Positions 46,876 through 56,220 of a stretch of 64,000 nt of DNA are shown in pieces. This DNA is from Candidatus Sulfuritelmatomonas gaucii. GTDB lineage: Bacteria; Acidobacteriota; Terriglobia; Terriglobales; Acidobacteriaceae. The translations under genes and the position numbers were made by a program. Below the pieces are notes generated by a model. That model was not told the origin of the DNA and searched no databases. It saw nothing but the letters and a program-made list of their open reading frames with translations. The stretch covers positions 17,756 to 81,755 of the forward strand of contig OKRB01000103.1 in assembly GCA_900290245.1 (NCBI GenBank), in the 5' to 3' direction. Every line of letters begins with the position of its first letter. Within the stretch, counting starts at the first letter, position 1.

Positions 46876-47289
46876 TCAATGGCCTGCGACCCGGACCGGC
46901 TCCGCGTCACGCGGCAGGCTGCGTAGAAAAGCAATGATTTGCCATCGTTCCGGCTCAGGCAGCGTACTCCACGAGGGCATGCCTTTCGCTAGGCTGCCGT
47001 TGCGCAGCAGCCACGCCAATTCACCGTCCGTCGCTCGGGCTACGCGTTCGCTGCGCAGATCAGGATGCCCGTGCCTCCCGTGCGCATCGCTGCCGTGACA
47101 CTGGGCGCAGTGTTCGGAAAACAGAAACTTGCCCGCGGCGATAGCTTGCGGCTGATTATCGTAGGGATCGACGAGGTGCCGTTCTATTGCGGGGACCCTT
47201 TGTAGCCATGAGCCGTCGGCGGCCAAAACTGCAGCGGCAGAAGCCAGAAGCAGGGCAAGCACGAAACACACATTCTCTGGCTTTTTCAT
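46876..47289 (-). CDS. Small c-type cytochrome (monohaem)
   Basis: The 137-residue protein has a signal peptide (about 1-24, AVLAADG) and one haem site, CAQCH, in FLFSEHCAQCHGSDAHGR. A distal Met is available in LAKGMPSWSTLPEPERWQIIAFLRSL, the usual cytochrome c class I pattern. It should carry electrons in the periplasm. The gene overlaps the end of the preceding barrel-protein gene by four bases, so the pair is an operon. Its redox partner is not evident in the window. Confidence 0.92.
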   Translation of the reverse strand: MKKPENVCFVLALLLASAAAVLAADGSWLQRVPAIERHLVDPYDNQPQAIAAGKFLFSEHCAQCHGSDAHGRHGHPDLRSERVARATDGELAWLLRNGSLAKGMPSWSTLPEPERWQIIAFLRSLPRDAEPVRVAGH

Positions 47290-48266
47290 CGCGCCTTCTT
47301 GCTGCGGAATAGGTCGCGGAATTGCTGAACCTCATAAGAGGCCGTGACGCGCCACAGAATGCCTGCGCTGTTGCTGCTCAGCCCGAATTGCGGTGAGAAG
47401 CCGAGAGTCGGCCCGTGTGGCAGGTTGAAGAACATCGTTGGTCCGGCGCAGTGCGATGTATGGTGCAGACCGAAGTCATGTACCGTCGCCAGCCCGCCAT
47501 ATAGTTCGGCGCCGGCACTGAAGTTCTGCCTGCAGAAGGTGCACTCGCGACTGCCTCCGGTGAACGCCAACGGCCGGCTTGCACCGAGCGCATAGCCGAA
47601 CTCCCACGCGCCGCCCATCATGTTCTTTTCCATGATCCAGTTTTCCGAAACGTCCCAGCCTTTCGGCTCGCTTGAAAGAATCAGTTTTCCCTCTATCGTC
47701 CGCGAAATGTCGCCGCGGCTGTCGGCATTCCGTTCTTGAAAATCAGCAATGCTGTCGTGTCCGGTCACTTCGAGAACACTCTTGTCCGCTCCATTCACGT
47801 CTTCATACTCCAGGTAAAGAACGGGGTTGATCCAACGCTCGGTCGGCAGCACGCGAAAGCGGTTCTCCCAGCGAAACCCGGTGAAGATGGCCGAATCCTT
47901 CGCCGTCGCTTGGCCTTGCAGGTAGAGCTCGGTCGTCCACCATGCTTTGGCGCCGTACTCCAGTTCCAGGGTTGAGTTGTAGAACGCGTTTGAATCTTTC
48001 GGAGACCCGGTCAGGCCTCTCTGCGCGATTTCGAGGTTGCCCGGCTCTTCCAGTACCTGTGAGTAAGTCACGAAATAGGGTGGTTCCTGCGCGCGGGCGG
48101 CGGTGCTTGCGGCAGTGGGAGGAAGAAGAGCGGAAAACAGAGGCAGCGCCGAACTGAGAAGGGCAGTCCTGTGCCAGGAATGATTGCGAGAATTAGAAAA
48201 GCGATGAGGCAGGGAGTGCAGCGTTCCCAGCGGCGCAGCAATACGAAAAGCAGGTGCGGTGAACAA
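47286..48266 (-). CDS. Putative outer-membrane beta-barrel protein, unknown
   Basis: The listed TTG start gives 326 residues. A signal-like segment (ALLSSALPLFSALL, then ARAQEPP) lies around residues 35-60, so the true start is uncertain. The best ribosome site (GAGGAG) fits an ATG in another frame three bases away from agreement, so a frame error near the start is possible. The rest alternates polar and aromatic residues like barrel strands (LELEYGAKAWWTTELYLQGQ, WEFGYALGASRPL, HGPTLGFSPQFGL) and has two Cys in RECTFCRQ. It precedes and overlaps the cytochrome c gene, suggesting a joint extracytoplasmic role. The family is not recognised. Confidence 0.65.
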   Translation of the reverse strand: MFTAPAFRIAAPLGTLHSLPHRFSNSRNHSWHRTALLSSALPLFSALLPPTAASTAARAQEPPYFVTYSQVLEEPGNLEIAQRGLTGSPKDSNAFYNSTLELEYGAKAWWTTELYLQGQATAKDSAIFTGFRWENRFRVLPTERWINPVLYLEYEDVNGADKSVLEVTGHDSIADFQERNADSRGDISRTIEGKLILSSEPKGWDVSENWIMEKNMMGGAWEFGYALGASRPLAFTGGSRECTFCRQNFSAGAELYGGLATVHDFGLHHTSHCAGPTMFFNLPHGPTLGFSPQFGLSSNSAGILWRVTASYEVQQFRDLFRSKKAR

Positions 48267-48660
48267 GCCATCAATCTCCTCTCAGGGATGGAATGGTGGC
48301 CGACGTTTCCGCTAGGCTAGGAAAGCCGTCAGCTCACTAGTTGCCGGTTGTGCGGCCCTGATGATGCTTCGCCAAAAGACCTTCACCAGGGCCGCCGCTT
48401 GTTTGCCTACCCGCCCCTGCACGAGCGGCGAGAGCAGCGGGAATTCCGGGCAGTAATCCTAGCCCAAAATAGAGAAACACTAATTACGACCAATTTGGTC
48501 CTATATCACATTAGCAGAGCGCCCAAGCCTCCGCAATCATGTCGATTCCACGTTGTGAACCGGCTTCTCCGCTGCGCCATCCCGGTCCAAGCCCGAAAAT
48601 CGTGGCGGTGCAATAATGGAGCCAACGCCACCAGAGATGTGAAAGTGTGGCGCGAGTCAG
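48267..48660. other. Divergent intergenic region between the barrel/cytochrome operon and pgsA
   Basis: This 394-base gap carries an AT-rich patch with the dyad GACCAATTTGGTC at 48488-48500. I see no gene here; the listed plus-strand ORF lacks motifs and its end overlaps the pgsA start. Confidence 0.5.
48484..48507. promoter_or_regulatory. Dyad operator candidate (Rrf2/IscR-like architecture)
   Basis: ATTACGACCAATTTGGTCCTATAT contains a 6+6 dyad (GACCAA/TTGGTC) with AT-rich edges. It resembles the layout of Rrf2-family sites, but the match is loose. It lies between the divergent barrel/cytochrome operon and pgsA. Confidence 0.35.
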
Positions 48661-49302
48661 ATGAATCTGCCTAACTCCATCACGATGACGCGGATCATCA
48701 TGATCCCGCTCTTTTTGTGGATACTCTCATCCCACTTTCCCGGGCGGGGGCTGAGCGGCGAGCAGGAGATTCTGGCTTCGATCCTCTTCGTGTTGGCGTC
48801 GATTACCGACGGCCTTGATGGATACCTGGCGCGTAAGCGCGGGCAGATCACGACCATCGGCATGTTGCTCGATCCGCTGGCCGACAAGATTATGGTCACG
48901 GCCGCGTTCATCGCCCTCGTTGCCTACAATCCCGAAGTCGTGAAGGTGTGGATCGTGGTCGTGATCATCGGCCGCGAATTCCTTATCTCCGGGCTGCGCT
49001 CGATCGCATCTTCGGAAGGGTTCACCATCACCGCAAGCGAGCTTGGCAAGCTGAAGACCGTAGTACAGATCGTTTCGGTGGTCTCCGCCATCCTTGCACA
49101 CCGCTGGGATCAGTGGGTGATCGGCGTGGTGGTGATTCCGGTCAAGTGGTACGCGATCGCCGCAATTTACTTTACCGTGGTGGTTTCCACGATTTCCGCG
49201 ATTGATTATTTCATCGGCTTCTGGAAACAAATCGATCACGCGTCCGAGGACCGGCGCAAAGCCGCAGTGCTTTCGCGCGGCAAGAGCGTCCGAATCTCGT
49301 AG
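48661..49302 (+). CDS. pgsA: CDP-diacylglycerol-glycerol-3-phosphate 3-phosphatidyltransferase
   Basis: PgsA makes phosphatidylglycerol phosphate, the committed step to phosphatidylglycerol and cardiolipin, in the inner membrane. The 213 residues contain the CDP-alcohol phosphotransferase signature TDGLDGYLARKRGQITTIGMLLDPLADK with its metal-binding Asp residues, preceded by NLPNSITMTRI and followed by GREFLISGLRSIASSEG. Several hydrophobic helices follow. The gene converges with the tolC-like gene, and a perfect 16-bp inverted repeat lies between their stops. Confidence 0.95.
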   Translation: MNLPNSITMTRIIMIPLFLWILSSHFPGRGLSGEQEILASILFVLASITDGLDGYLARKRGQITTIGMLLDPLADKIMVTAAFIALVAYNPEVVKVWIVVVIIGREFLISGLRSIASSEGFTITASELGKLKTVVQIVSVVSAILAHRWDQWVIGVVVIPVKWYAIAAIYFTVVVSTISAIDYFIGFWKQIDHASEDRRKAAVLSRGKSVRIS

Positions 49303-49321
49303 AAGCAGGGAATAGCCAATT

Positions 49322-49451
49322 GGGAGTAGCCAGTAGGAGAAGCTCTCGGCTGTGCGAAGCCCCCAACGGTTCCTCAATGTCCAAATAAGATCTGAAATCT
49401 GAGGTGTGACTCTCCGTCAAAGGGTCTTTCTATTCCCTACTGGCTACTCCC
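49322..49451. repeat. Perfect 16-bp inverted repeat between convergent genes
   Basis: GGGAGTAGCCAGTAGG (49322-49337) is the exact complement of CCTACTGGCTACTCCC (49436-49451). The arms adjoin GGGAATAG words of the same type as at 15.2-15.4 kb and enclose 98 bases. The pair lies between the pgsA and tolC-like stops and could fold as a bidirectional terminator or be a repeat element. Confidence 0.75.
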
Positions 49452-49455
49452 TGTC

Positions 49456-50898
49456 TTATTGCCCAATTTCATAACGCACCACGGCCAGAGCTGTTTGATA
49501 CGAATATTGCGCATTCGTGTGGGCGATCTCCGCCTCAGTCTGGTTGAGCTGCGCCTGCGTGATGTCGACAATGCCGCTCAGTCCGATCTTGTATCGCGCC
49601 GAAGCCAAATCGAGGGCGAAGTTCGCCTGGTCGAGTAACTGCTGCGTTACTGCGATCCGCTGATAAGCCGTTTGTGCGTTCAGCACGGCCGTGCGCACGT
49701 CGCGTGCGATCACGTCGCGTAGGTTGCGCACGTCCTCCTGCGCTGCCTGTGCGCGCAGCTTGGCTTCTTTCTCCTCCGCGTTGTAGAGGAAGCCGTTGAA
49801 CACGGGAATGCTGATGATGGCGCCTGCGGTGCCATACCAAGATGAAAGGATCTGGTCGGCGCGCACTGGCGTTCCTCCCACCGCGCCCATTGCCGAAAGT
49901 GTCGGCATCCAAAGATCGCGCTCGGCTGTGCTGTACTGGCGGGCCGCGATGTATTTGTCGTTGAGCGATGCCAGATCGGGACGCGCGGTGAATGCAGCTT
50001 TCACCATCGCTTCCGGGTCGTCGGGCGCTGGCGGCGGCGCCCCGCCCGTTTCATCCACCAGCGTGTACTGCTCGTCCTGGTCGGAGCCGAGCACGTTGTT
50101 GAGCACGGCCATTGCCGATTGCACGTTGTTCTGCGCGTCAAGCAACAGCAGCTTGGCCTGCGAAATTTGTACGTTGGCAAAGCTAAGGTCGAGATCAGAG
50201 CGGATCTTCGCCTTGGTGAGAGCGCCAACCTGGTCCACGGTCGCCTGGCGTTGCGACACCGTCTGTTGTGCAACTTTGAGCACTGCCTGTGCAGTGAGCG
50301 CCTGATAAAAGGCCTGGTCGACCGTCAGCGTGATGTCGAGTTCCGTGGCCCGCTCGCTTTCCAGTTGCGCCTTTGCATTCGATTGCGCGCTGAGAACCAG
50401 ATGATGCGTGCGCCCGAAATCCGTGATGAGCTGGCTTACCACAAGGCCGCCGGCGGCACGATTGTAAATTGACGGGTTGGACAATGCGCCGGCGGTGATG
50501 CGGCTGCCATCGTGTGCATCGACAGCGGTCAGAGCGCCTTCGGCCGTAGGCATTTCCATTGAGCGCACTTGCCGCGTGACCTGTGCCTGCACCAGCGCCA
50601 GCAGCCGCGCAATGCTGATGTTGGGATTGTGCTGGATGGCCATTTGCTCGGCCTGCGCAATGGTCAGTTCCGACCCAGACGGCGCTTTTGCGGCCGGTGC
50701 AGTTGTTTGTGGAGTTGCAGTCTGCGGCTGCTCCTGCATTGCGGGAGCTTGCCCCAGGACGGCAATCAGTTGCTCAGACGGCGCGTCGGGCAGTGTCTTT
50801 TGGGGCGACTGCGCACCGGCCGCCGGCGCAAGAAGAACGGCAGCAAAAACGGCGGCGCCGGCGACTTTGAGTTGTGCAATCAATGGCTGCTTACTCAT
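49456..50898 (-). CDS. TolC-family outer-membrane efflux protein
   Basis: This is the outer-membrane channel of a tripartite efflux system. The start is at 50898 (MSKQPLIAQ), giving 480 residues; the longer ORF runs back into the pump gene. A signal peptide ends near AAGAQS. Two repeats of the OEP domain follow, with long amphipathic helices (LTIAQAEQMAIQHNPNISIARLL; AVLKVAQQTVSQRQATVDQV) and the typical C-terminal block LDLASARYKIGLSGIVDITQAQLNQTEAE. It overlaps the pump gene end by eight bases and is the third gene of the efflux operon. Confidence 0.93.
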   Translation of the reverse strand: MSKQPLIAQLKVAGAAVFAAVLLAPAAGAQSPQKTLPDAPSEQLIAVLGQAPAMQEQPQTATPQTTAPAAKAPSGSELTIAQAEQMAIQHNPNISIARLLALVQAQVTRQVRSMEMPTAEGALTAVDAHDGSRITAGALSNPSIYNRAAGGLVVSQLITDFGRTHHLVLSAQSNAKAQLESERATELDITLTVDQAFYQALTAQAVLKVAQQTVSQRQATVDQVGALTKAKIRSDLDLSFANVQISQAKLLLLDAQNNVQSAMAVLNNVLGSDQDEQYTLVDETGGAPPPAPDDPEAMVKAAFTARPDLASLNDKYIAARQYSTAERDLWMPTLSAMGAVGGTPVRADQILSSWYGTAGAIISIPVFNGFLYNAEEKEAKLRAQAAQEDVRNLRDVIARDVRTAVLNAQTAYQRIAVTQQLLDQANFALDLASARYKIGLSGIVDITQAQLNQTEAEIAHTNAQYSYQTALAVVRYEIGQ

Positions 50899-53800
50899 GG
50901 TCAGTTCCCTCCGCCGCTGCGGGCTTCGGCTCGCTCCGGCCATGGATAAGGAGATACACAGCTGGAACCAGGAAGACCGTGACCACCACCGACAGCGCCA
51001 GCCCGCCGATGATGGCGCGTGCCAGCGGCGCATACTGTTCGCTGCCCGCTTCCAGGCCCAACGCCAGCGGAATCATACCGAGCAGCGTGGCTACCGACGT
51101 CATCAGGATGGGCCGCAGTCGAACTCGGCATGCCGTCACCGTGGCTTCCAGCAGCGTCTCGCCCTCTTTGTGCAAAATGCCAGCAAACTCGACGATCAGG
51201 ATGCTGTTCGAAACCACGATGCCGGCCATCATGATCACGCCCATCAGCGACATGATGTTGAGTGTGCTTCCGGTCATCACCAGGATGAGCACCACGCCCA
51301 CCAGTCCGGGTGGAATGGCCATGAGAATGATGAAGGGATCGAGAAATGAGGCGAACTGTGCCATCAGGATGAGATAGACCAGCGCGATGGCGATAATAAG
51401 CCCGATGCCGAAATCGTGAAATGCCTCGTTCATGTTCATCACCGCACCGTGCACGGTCAGCACAGTGTCGCGATCATGCGGCGTTGAGGTGACCAGGCGA
51501 TTGATGCGCGCGCCGACAGCCTGCAGCGCCTCGGTACGTGTAGCGACGTAGATGTCGATCACAGGCCGGATCTGGTAATGGTCGACCTCGGTCGGCGTGT
51601 TGATCTGCTGGATGTCGGCGACCTGTCCGAGCGGCACGTAGCCCGAACGGTGGTCGCCGGTGAACATGGCCGGCGAAACCGGATCGGCCTCCCGGCCCTC
51701 CTCGCTCGGACTGTAGCCGGCAGGCCGCTCGCCGCGCAGGGGAATGTTGCGGAAATCCTGCATTGACATGTTGTCGATCCAGCGGTCTGCATACTGTACC
51801 GTCACCATGTAGTTGTTGCCGGTTTTGGGATCGATCCAATAACTGGGCGCAACCTGCCCGTCCGACGTCATCGCCGTAATTACATCGTCAACGACATCCT
51901 TTGCAGAGAGTCCGATCAGGCTTGCGCGCTCGCGGTCGATGTTCAGCTTGAGGCCCGGGTAGTTGATGTTCTGCGGGATGTAGACGCTGGCCACGTTGGG
52001 AATGGTGCGAATTTTGGCAGCGAGCTGCTGTGCCAGGGCATAAGCGCCATCGATGTCCTGGGAGCCGACCTGGATATCGATGGGCGCAGGCAAACCCTGG
52101 TTGATCACTCCGTCGATCAGGCCGCCGGCCTGAAAGTAAGTGGTGAGCTCGGGCATCTCGCGCGAAAGCTTGGCCTGCACGCGGCGCATGTACTCATAGC
52201 TGCCAATGCTGTGGTCCTCTTTCAGGCTCGTCTGCACGAACGCTGTGTCCATCGAAGCATTGGTCGTATAAATCGCCGAGAGATCGGGATATACGCCGAT
52301 GTTGGACACGATCATGTCCAGGTCCTTCGGCTTCACCACGCTGCGGATCACCTGCTCAACTCTTGCGATGTAATCATTACTGACTTCAATGCGCGAGCCG
52401 CTGGGCATGTGCACGTCGATGATGAACTGCCCCGGATCGGTGCGCGGAAAATAGGCGCGGCCCAGAAATGGAAAGGTAATGACCGTCAGGATCGCCATGC
52501 CTGCGAAGATCACAGCCGTCGTCAGACCCGGCCTGCGCAGCACTCTGTAGGCGAGCTTTTCGTAGCGCTCGACAAGCTGGTAGAAGCGGCGATTGAAGCC
52601 GATCAGGAATCGCTTGAAGAACATCGGCTTGCGTCCCACGACAGCGTCGTGCTCACCTTCGTGCTCCTCGCCCAGCAAGTCGAGGCTGATGAACTTTGCG
52701 CAAAAGAGCGGCACCACTGTCATGGCGAAGAAATACGAAGCGAAAATCGACAGCGCCACGCCCAGAGCCAGCGGCGTAAAGAGGTATTTGCTCACGCCAT
52801 TGAACGACGTGACAGGGAAGAACACGATCGCCGTGGTGAACGTCGCTGCCAGCACCGCCATCGACACCTCGGTTCCCCCTTCGTCCGAGGCAACCTGCGG
52901 AGCTTTGCCCATCTCCATGTGGCGGAAGATGTTCTCGAGTACGATAACGCCATTGTCGATCAGGCGCGAAAACACCAGCGCCAGCCCGCCCAGGAGCATA
53001 GTGTTGATTGATCCGCCCATCCAGTTGACGATTAGCAGACATACCAACATAGAGAGCGGAACCGCGAGCAAGACCGCGATGGTGGCGCGCGGGCTGCCCA
53101 GAAACACCAGGATCATCACTCCGGTCATCAAGAGTCCAATTGCAGCCTCTCGCGAGACGTTGGCAATGGCCAACTTCACGAAGACCGACTGATCGAAGAC
53201 CACTGCGGTCTTGAGTTGCGCCGGGATATCGACCAGGTTCTTGATGGCCGCCTTGATGCCTTTCACGATGGTGATGGTGTTGCTGCCGCCGCCCTGCTTG
53301 AAGATGGGCACGTAAACAGATTTCTGGCCGTCGATGCGGACGATGTTGTATTGCAGCGCTCCCGCGTCGACCGCCTTGCCCACGTCAGCCACCAGCACAG
53401 ACGAGTTGCCGACCGACTTGAGCGGCATTTCATTCATGGCATTTGCGTCAGGGAACTGGCTGTTGGCGTAAATGTTGAAGTCTTTGCTGCCGATGCGCAC
53501 ATCGCCGGCCGGAAGGATGAGGTTCGAGTTGTTGACCGCCGTCACAACGTCGTTGAGGCTCAGGTTGCGTGCTTCCAGTTTGAGGGGGTCGACGTAGATC
53601 TGGATCTGGCGGTAGGTTCCTCCGTAGGGTTGGGGCACCGAGGCGCCTTGCACGTTCGAAATCTGGTTGCGCACCTGGTACTGCGCCAGGTCCTTCAATC
53701 GCGTCTCGTTCAGCCCTTCGCCCTTCAACGTCACTAGGCACACGGGCTGTGTGGAAGCGGTCATGCCCAGCACCACCGGAGGCAGCGTCCCCGGAGGCAG

Positions 53801-54148
53801 GCGGCGCAGGTCGGCCATGGCCAGGTTGGCCACGTTGCTCAGTGCTGCGTCTGCGTTGGTGCCGGGCTTGAAGTAGATCTTGATGATGCTTACACCTGTC
53901 AACGAGCGCGACTCGCTGTGGTCAACATTCGCGGCCAAGGTAAAGAATCGCTCGAATGTGTCCGTGATGTCGGCTTCGATCTGTTCGGGCGGCATGCCGT
54001 TGTAAAACGTCGCAACTACCACCACCGGCATGTCGATCTCAGGGAAAAGATCGACGGGCATGGTGATCATGGTCACCGTACCGATGAGCGCGATGACCAG
54101 GCAGATCATGAGAATGAAGAAGGGATACCGGAGAGCAAACTTGGGCAT
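50891..54148 (-). CDS. RND-family efflux pump permease
   Basis: The 1085-residue inner-membrane pump has twelve helices and two large periplasmic loops, the HAE-1/AcrB-like plan. Visible are FPEIDMPVVVVATFYNGMPPEQIE, GVMILVFLGSPRATIAVLLAVPLSM and GVVLILVMTGSTLNIMSLMGVIMMAGIVVSNSILIVEF. In helix 4 the proton-relay pair of AcrB (Asp-Asp) reads Asp398-Asn399 (RLIDNGVIVLEN), an unusual change. It sits between the adaptor gene (one-base overlap TAATG) and the TolC gene. The substrate is unknown; length and motifs favour organic drugs or solvents over metals. Confidence 0.95.
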   Translation of the reverse strand: MPKFALRYPFFILMICLVIALIGTVTMITMPVDLFPEIDMPVVVVATFYNGMPPEQIEADITDTFERFFTLAANVDHSESRSLTGVSIIKIYFKPGTNADAALSNVANLAMADLRRLPPGTLPPVVLGMTASTQPVCLVTLKGEGLNETRLKDLAQYQVRNQISNVQGASVPQPYGGTYRQIQIYVDPLKLEARNLSLNDVVTAVNNSNLILPAGDVRIGSKDFNIYANSQFPDANAMNEMPLKSVGNSSVLVADVGKAVDAGALQYNIVRIDGQKSVYVPIFKQGGGSNTITIVKGIKAAIKNLVDIPAQLKTAVVFDQSVFVKLAIANVSREAAIGLLMTGVMILVFLGSPRATIAVLLAVPLSMLVCLLIVNWMGGSINTMLLGGLALVFSRLIDNGVIVLENIFRHMEMGKAPQVASDEGGTEVSMAVLAATFTTAIVFFPVTSFNGVSKYLFTPLALGVALSIFASYFFAMTVVPLFCAKFISLDLLGEEHEGEHDAVVGRKPMFFKRFLIGFNRRFYQLVERYEKLAYRVLRRPGLTTAVIFAGMAILTVITFPFLGRAYFPRTDPGQFIIDVHMPSGSRIEVSNDYIARVEQVIRSVVKPKDLDMIVSNIGVYPDLSAIYTTNASMDTAFVQTSLKEDHSIGSYEYMRRVQAKLSREMPELTTYFQAGGLIDGVINQGLPAPIDIQVGSQDIDGAYALAQQLAAKIRTIPNVASVYIPQNINYPGLKLNIDRERASLIGLSAKDVVDDVITAMTSDGQVAPSYWIDPKTGNNYMVTVQYADRWIDNMSMQDFRNIPLRGERPAGYSPSEEGREADPVSPAMFTGDHRSGYVPLGQVADIQQINTPTEVDHYQIRPVIDIYVATRTEALQAVGARINRLVTSTPHDRDTVLTVHGAVMNMNEAFHDFGIGLIIAIALVYLILMAQFASFLDPFIILMAIPPGLVGVVLILVMTGSTLNIMSLMGVIMMAGIVVSNSILIVEFAGILHKEGETLLEATVTACRVRLRPILMTSVATLLGMIPLALGLEAGSEQYAPLARAIIGGLALSVVVTVFLVPAVYLLIHGRSEPKPAAAEGTDHE

Positions 54149-55431
54149 TATTGATTCCCTCCGTTGGCGTCGGCCTTCAGGTCGATTGTGCCGCCCGTCT
54201 CATGCACGGTCTCGGAGGCAGGCTCGGTGGTCACCAGCGGGCTCACTTCTTCGTTCTCCTGGTATTTTTCCTGCCCGCCGAGAATGACGCGGTCGCCAGG
54301 GTTCATCCCCTGGTCGATCTCGGCCAGCTTCGATCCCTCAAGCCCGACCTGAACGCGGCGAATGTGGACGTGATTGTTTGCGCCGAGCACGTAGACCGTC
54401 CTCTGCTGTTGCGCATTGATCACTAGTGCATCCACGGGAATGGTCACCACGTTGTGGCCGCTCGCCAGTTGCAGGGCCGTATTGGCGTACATGCCGGGAG
54501 CGATCGAGAGATTTTTGTTGTCTACATCCACTTCCGTTTCCATGGTGCGCGTCTCGAAGTTCACGCTTCGCGTAAATCGCACGATCTTGCCGGTGAAGGT
54601 CCGATTGATGGCATCCACCCGAACCTGCAATTGGTCGCCCTCGTGAACGTAGCGGATATCATCTTCCGGCACTGGGATGCGAAGGCGCAGCAGACTGCTC
54701 TGCGAGATGCGGACGATGGGAAGCGTCTGGTCGTTGGAGTTGGTGCCGCCTTGAATCAATGCGCCCGTGTCTGCATAACGCCAGATTACGACGCCGGCAA
54801 TGGGCGCGGTGACGGTGGTGTAGTTCTTGAGCGCCTGCACCCGCTCATTTTCGGCTCGCGCAGCCTCGGCGTGTTGCTGTGCAGCGGCCAGCGCAGACTT
54901 GGCCGCGTCCACCTGCGCTTGCGAATTCAGATCCTTGGCATTCGAATCGTCCAGCTCCTGTTGCGCAATCAGGCCGGGCCGGGTTGCTGCAGCCTGCTGC
55001 AAACGCTCCGACTCCGCATGCAAGGCGTAGTTCAAGGCCTCGGCGCTTTTCACTTCATGCTGCGCACGTGTGATCTCCTCCTGGCTTTGCTTGAGCTGAA
55101 ACACTGTCTGCTGCAACTGTGCCTGCAGCTCCGGGACCTCGAGGATTGCAATCGTTTCACCCTGTCGCACAAAATCGCCGATATCGACATTGATTTTCTT
55201 CATGTACCCGCTCACTTTGGGGTGAACATCAACCACCTGATAGGGCTGAAACTGGCCGGCCAGCGTAAGAATCTGGGAGATATCGCCGCGTTGCGCGACG
55301 GCGACACGCGCCGACGGGACCGTGGCGGCTTTAGCCTCTGAAGTGGAGTTGCCGTCATGGCAGGAGGCGATCCCCAGCGCCGCGATGAAGGCCACGCCGG
55401 CAGCCGAGGCGGAAAACAATCGCTTATTCAT
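54148..55431 (-). CDS. RND efflux periplasmic adaptor (lipoprotein)
   Basis: The 427-residue membrane-fusion protein has a lipobox (LGIASC), a barrel-sandwich lipoyl-like domain (VHPKVSGYMKKINVDIGDFVRQGETIAILEVPEL), a long coiled-coil hairpin (about 105-205, QAQLQQTVFQLKQSQEEITRAQ onwards), and C-terminal beta domains (TVTAPIAGVVIWRYADTG, VTIPVDALVINAQQQRTVYVLG). It bridges the pump and TolC across the periplasm. It is the first gene of the efflux operon. No regulator gene adjoins the operon. Confidence 0.94.
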   Translation of the reverse strand: MNKRLFSASAAGVAFIAALGIASCHDGNSTSEAKAATVPSARVAVAQRGDISQILTLAGQFQPYQVVDVHPKVSGYMKKINVDIGDFVRQGETIAILEVPELQAQLQQTVFQLKQSQEEITRAQHEVKSAEALNYALHAESERLQQAAATRPGLIAQQELDDSNAKDLNSQAQVDAAKSALAAAQQHAEAARAENERVQALKNYTTVTAPIAGVVIWRYADTGALIQGGTNSNDQTLPIVRISQSSLLRLRIPVPEDDIRYVHEGDQLQVRVDAINRTFTGKIVRFTRSVNFETRTMETEVDVDNKNLSIAPGMYANTALQLASGHNVVTIPVDALVINAQQQRTVYVLGANNHVHIRRVQVGLEGSKLAEIDQGMNPGDRVILGGQEKYQENEEVSPLVTTEPASETVHETGGTIDLKADANGGNQ

Positions 55432-55793
55432 ATCGAACTTGCTCCTGGTCCAGGATGCCGCTTTCCTGCGCGGTGCCTGGAATGAAATGAAAATGAATTC
55501 GATGAAACCCGGGGGATAACCAATTGGATGCCACCCTGAAAAGGCTGGTTAACCGTGCGGTTATCTCCGGAACTTACACCCACGTGGAAGCCTGGCCAGT
55601 GAATCTTCCACGCCCACATCACACGCCAGACCGTCAGAATCGCGTATTTGTTTGCGCTTCGTGCAAAAAGATCGGTTGTCAGAAACAACGCGCGCTCGAA
55701 GCAACAGCAAACCCGAAGCCGTCACTGCGCGAAAACTGCTTGCAATGTTTTCAGGCAGGACGGAAACGCAATGAAGACAGAAAGGCGTATACG
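55432..55793. other. Intergenic region upstream of the efflux operon
   Basis: This 362-base gap should hold the efflux promoter. I see no dyad, terminator or gene that I can support; listed ORFs in this stretch look like noise. Confidence 0.4.
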
Positions 55794-56162
55794 CTAGGAA
55801 ACCGGAGGTGGGCGGAAGAAAATCGGAGGCGAAATGCAGGTCGCAAAGAAGAATAGATGGTTTCGCTGGATCTCCCCGAGCGCGGAGATCTTGATCCGCA
55901 GCAGCGATGCCACCGTGCTCACGGGAAAAGTAGGAACTTCGACTCTGGGATATGCAGGATCGGGCGTCGGGACGCCGTGATCGACCAACTCCGGCGAGCC
56001 CACGGGCAATGCCTTTGCGGCGCTGATATCTCTTCCTGGACCAACCAGAGGCCCGTACCACGCCGTCTTCGCTTCGAGTGCAAAGAGGATTGCCAGCAAG
56101 CAGAGGCCAATCGCGAGGGGTGTACGCCGCAGGAGTGGGGAATCGGCGAACCATCCTGACAT
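55794..56162 (-). CDS. Small membrane protein, unknown
   Basis: The 122-residue ORF has one hydrophobic helix near its N-terminus (about 15-31, LAIGLCLLAILFALEAK) and then a Pro-rich stretch. The ORF on the same strand in another frame (205 residues) is Arg/Ser-rich noise, which favours this frame. It lies 58 bases after the alpha/beta hydrolase gene on the same strand, so it may be the last gene of that operon. The ribosome site is poor and no family is recognised. Confidence 0.45.
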   Translation of the reverse strand: MSGWFADSPLLRRTPLAIGLCLLAILFALEAKTAWYGPLVGPGRDISAAKALPVGSPELVDHGVPTPDPAYPRVEVPTFPVSTVASLLRIKISALGEIQRNHLFFFATCISPPIFFRPPPVS

Positions 56163-56220
56163 ACCTGCAGTTTATCATACGCCGCGCCGGCAGTGCCTCG
56201 CCGCGGTGACTGCGATCTGG

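Noticed and set aside
55561-56178. Minus-strand ORF of 205 codons overlapping the small membrane protein gene.
   Set aside because: Its Arg/Ser/Cys-rich text lacks a fold pattern; the alternative frame has a clean membrane helix.
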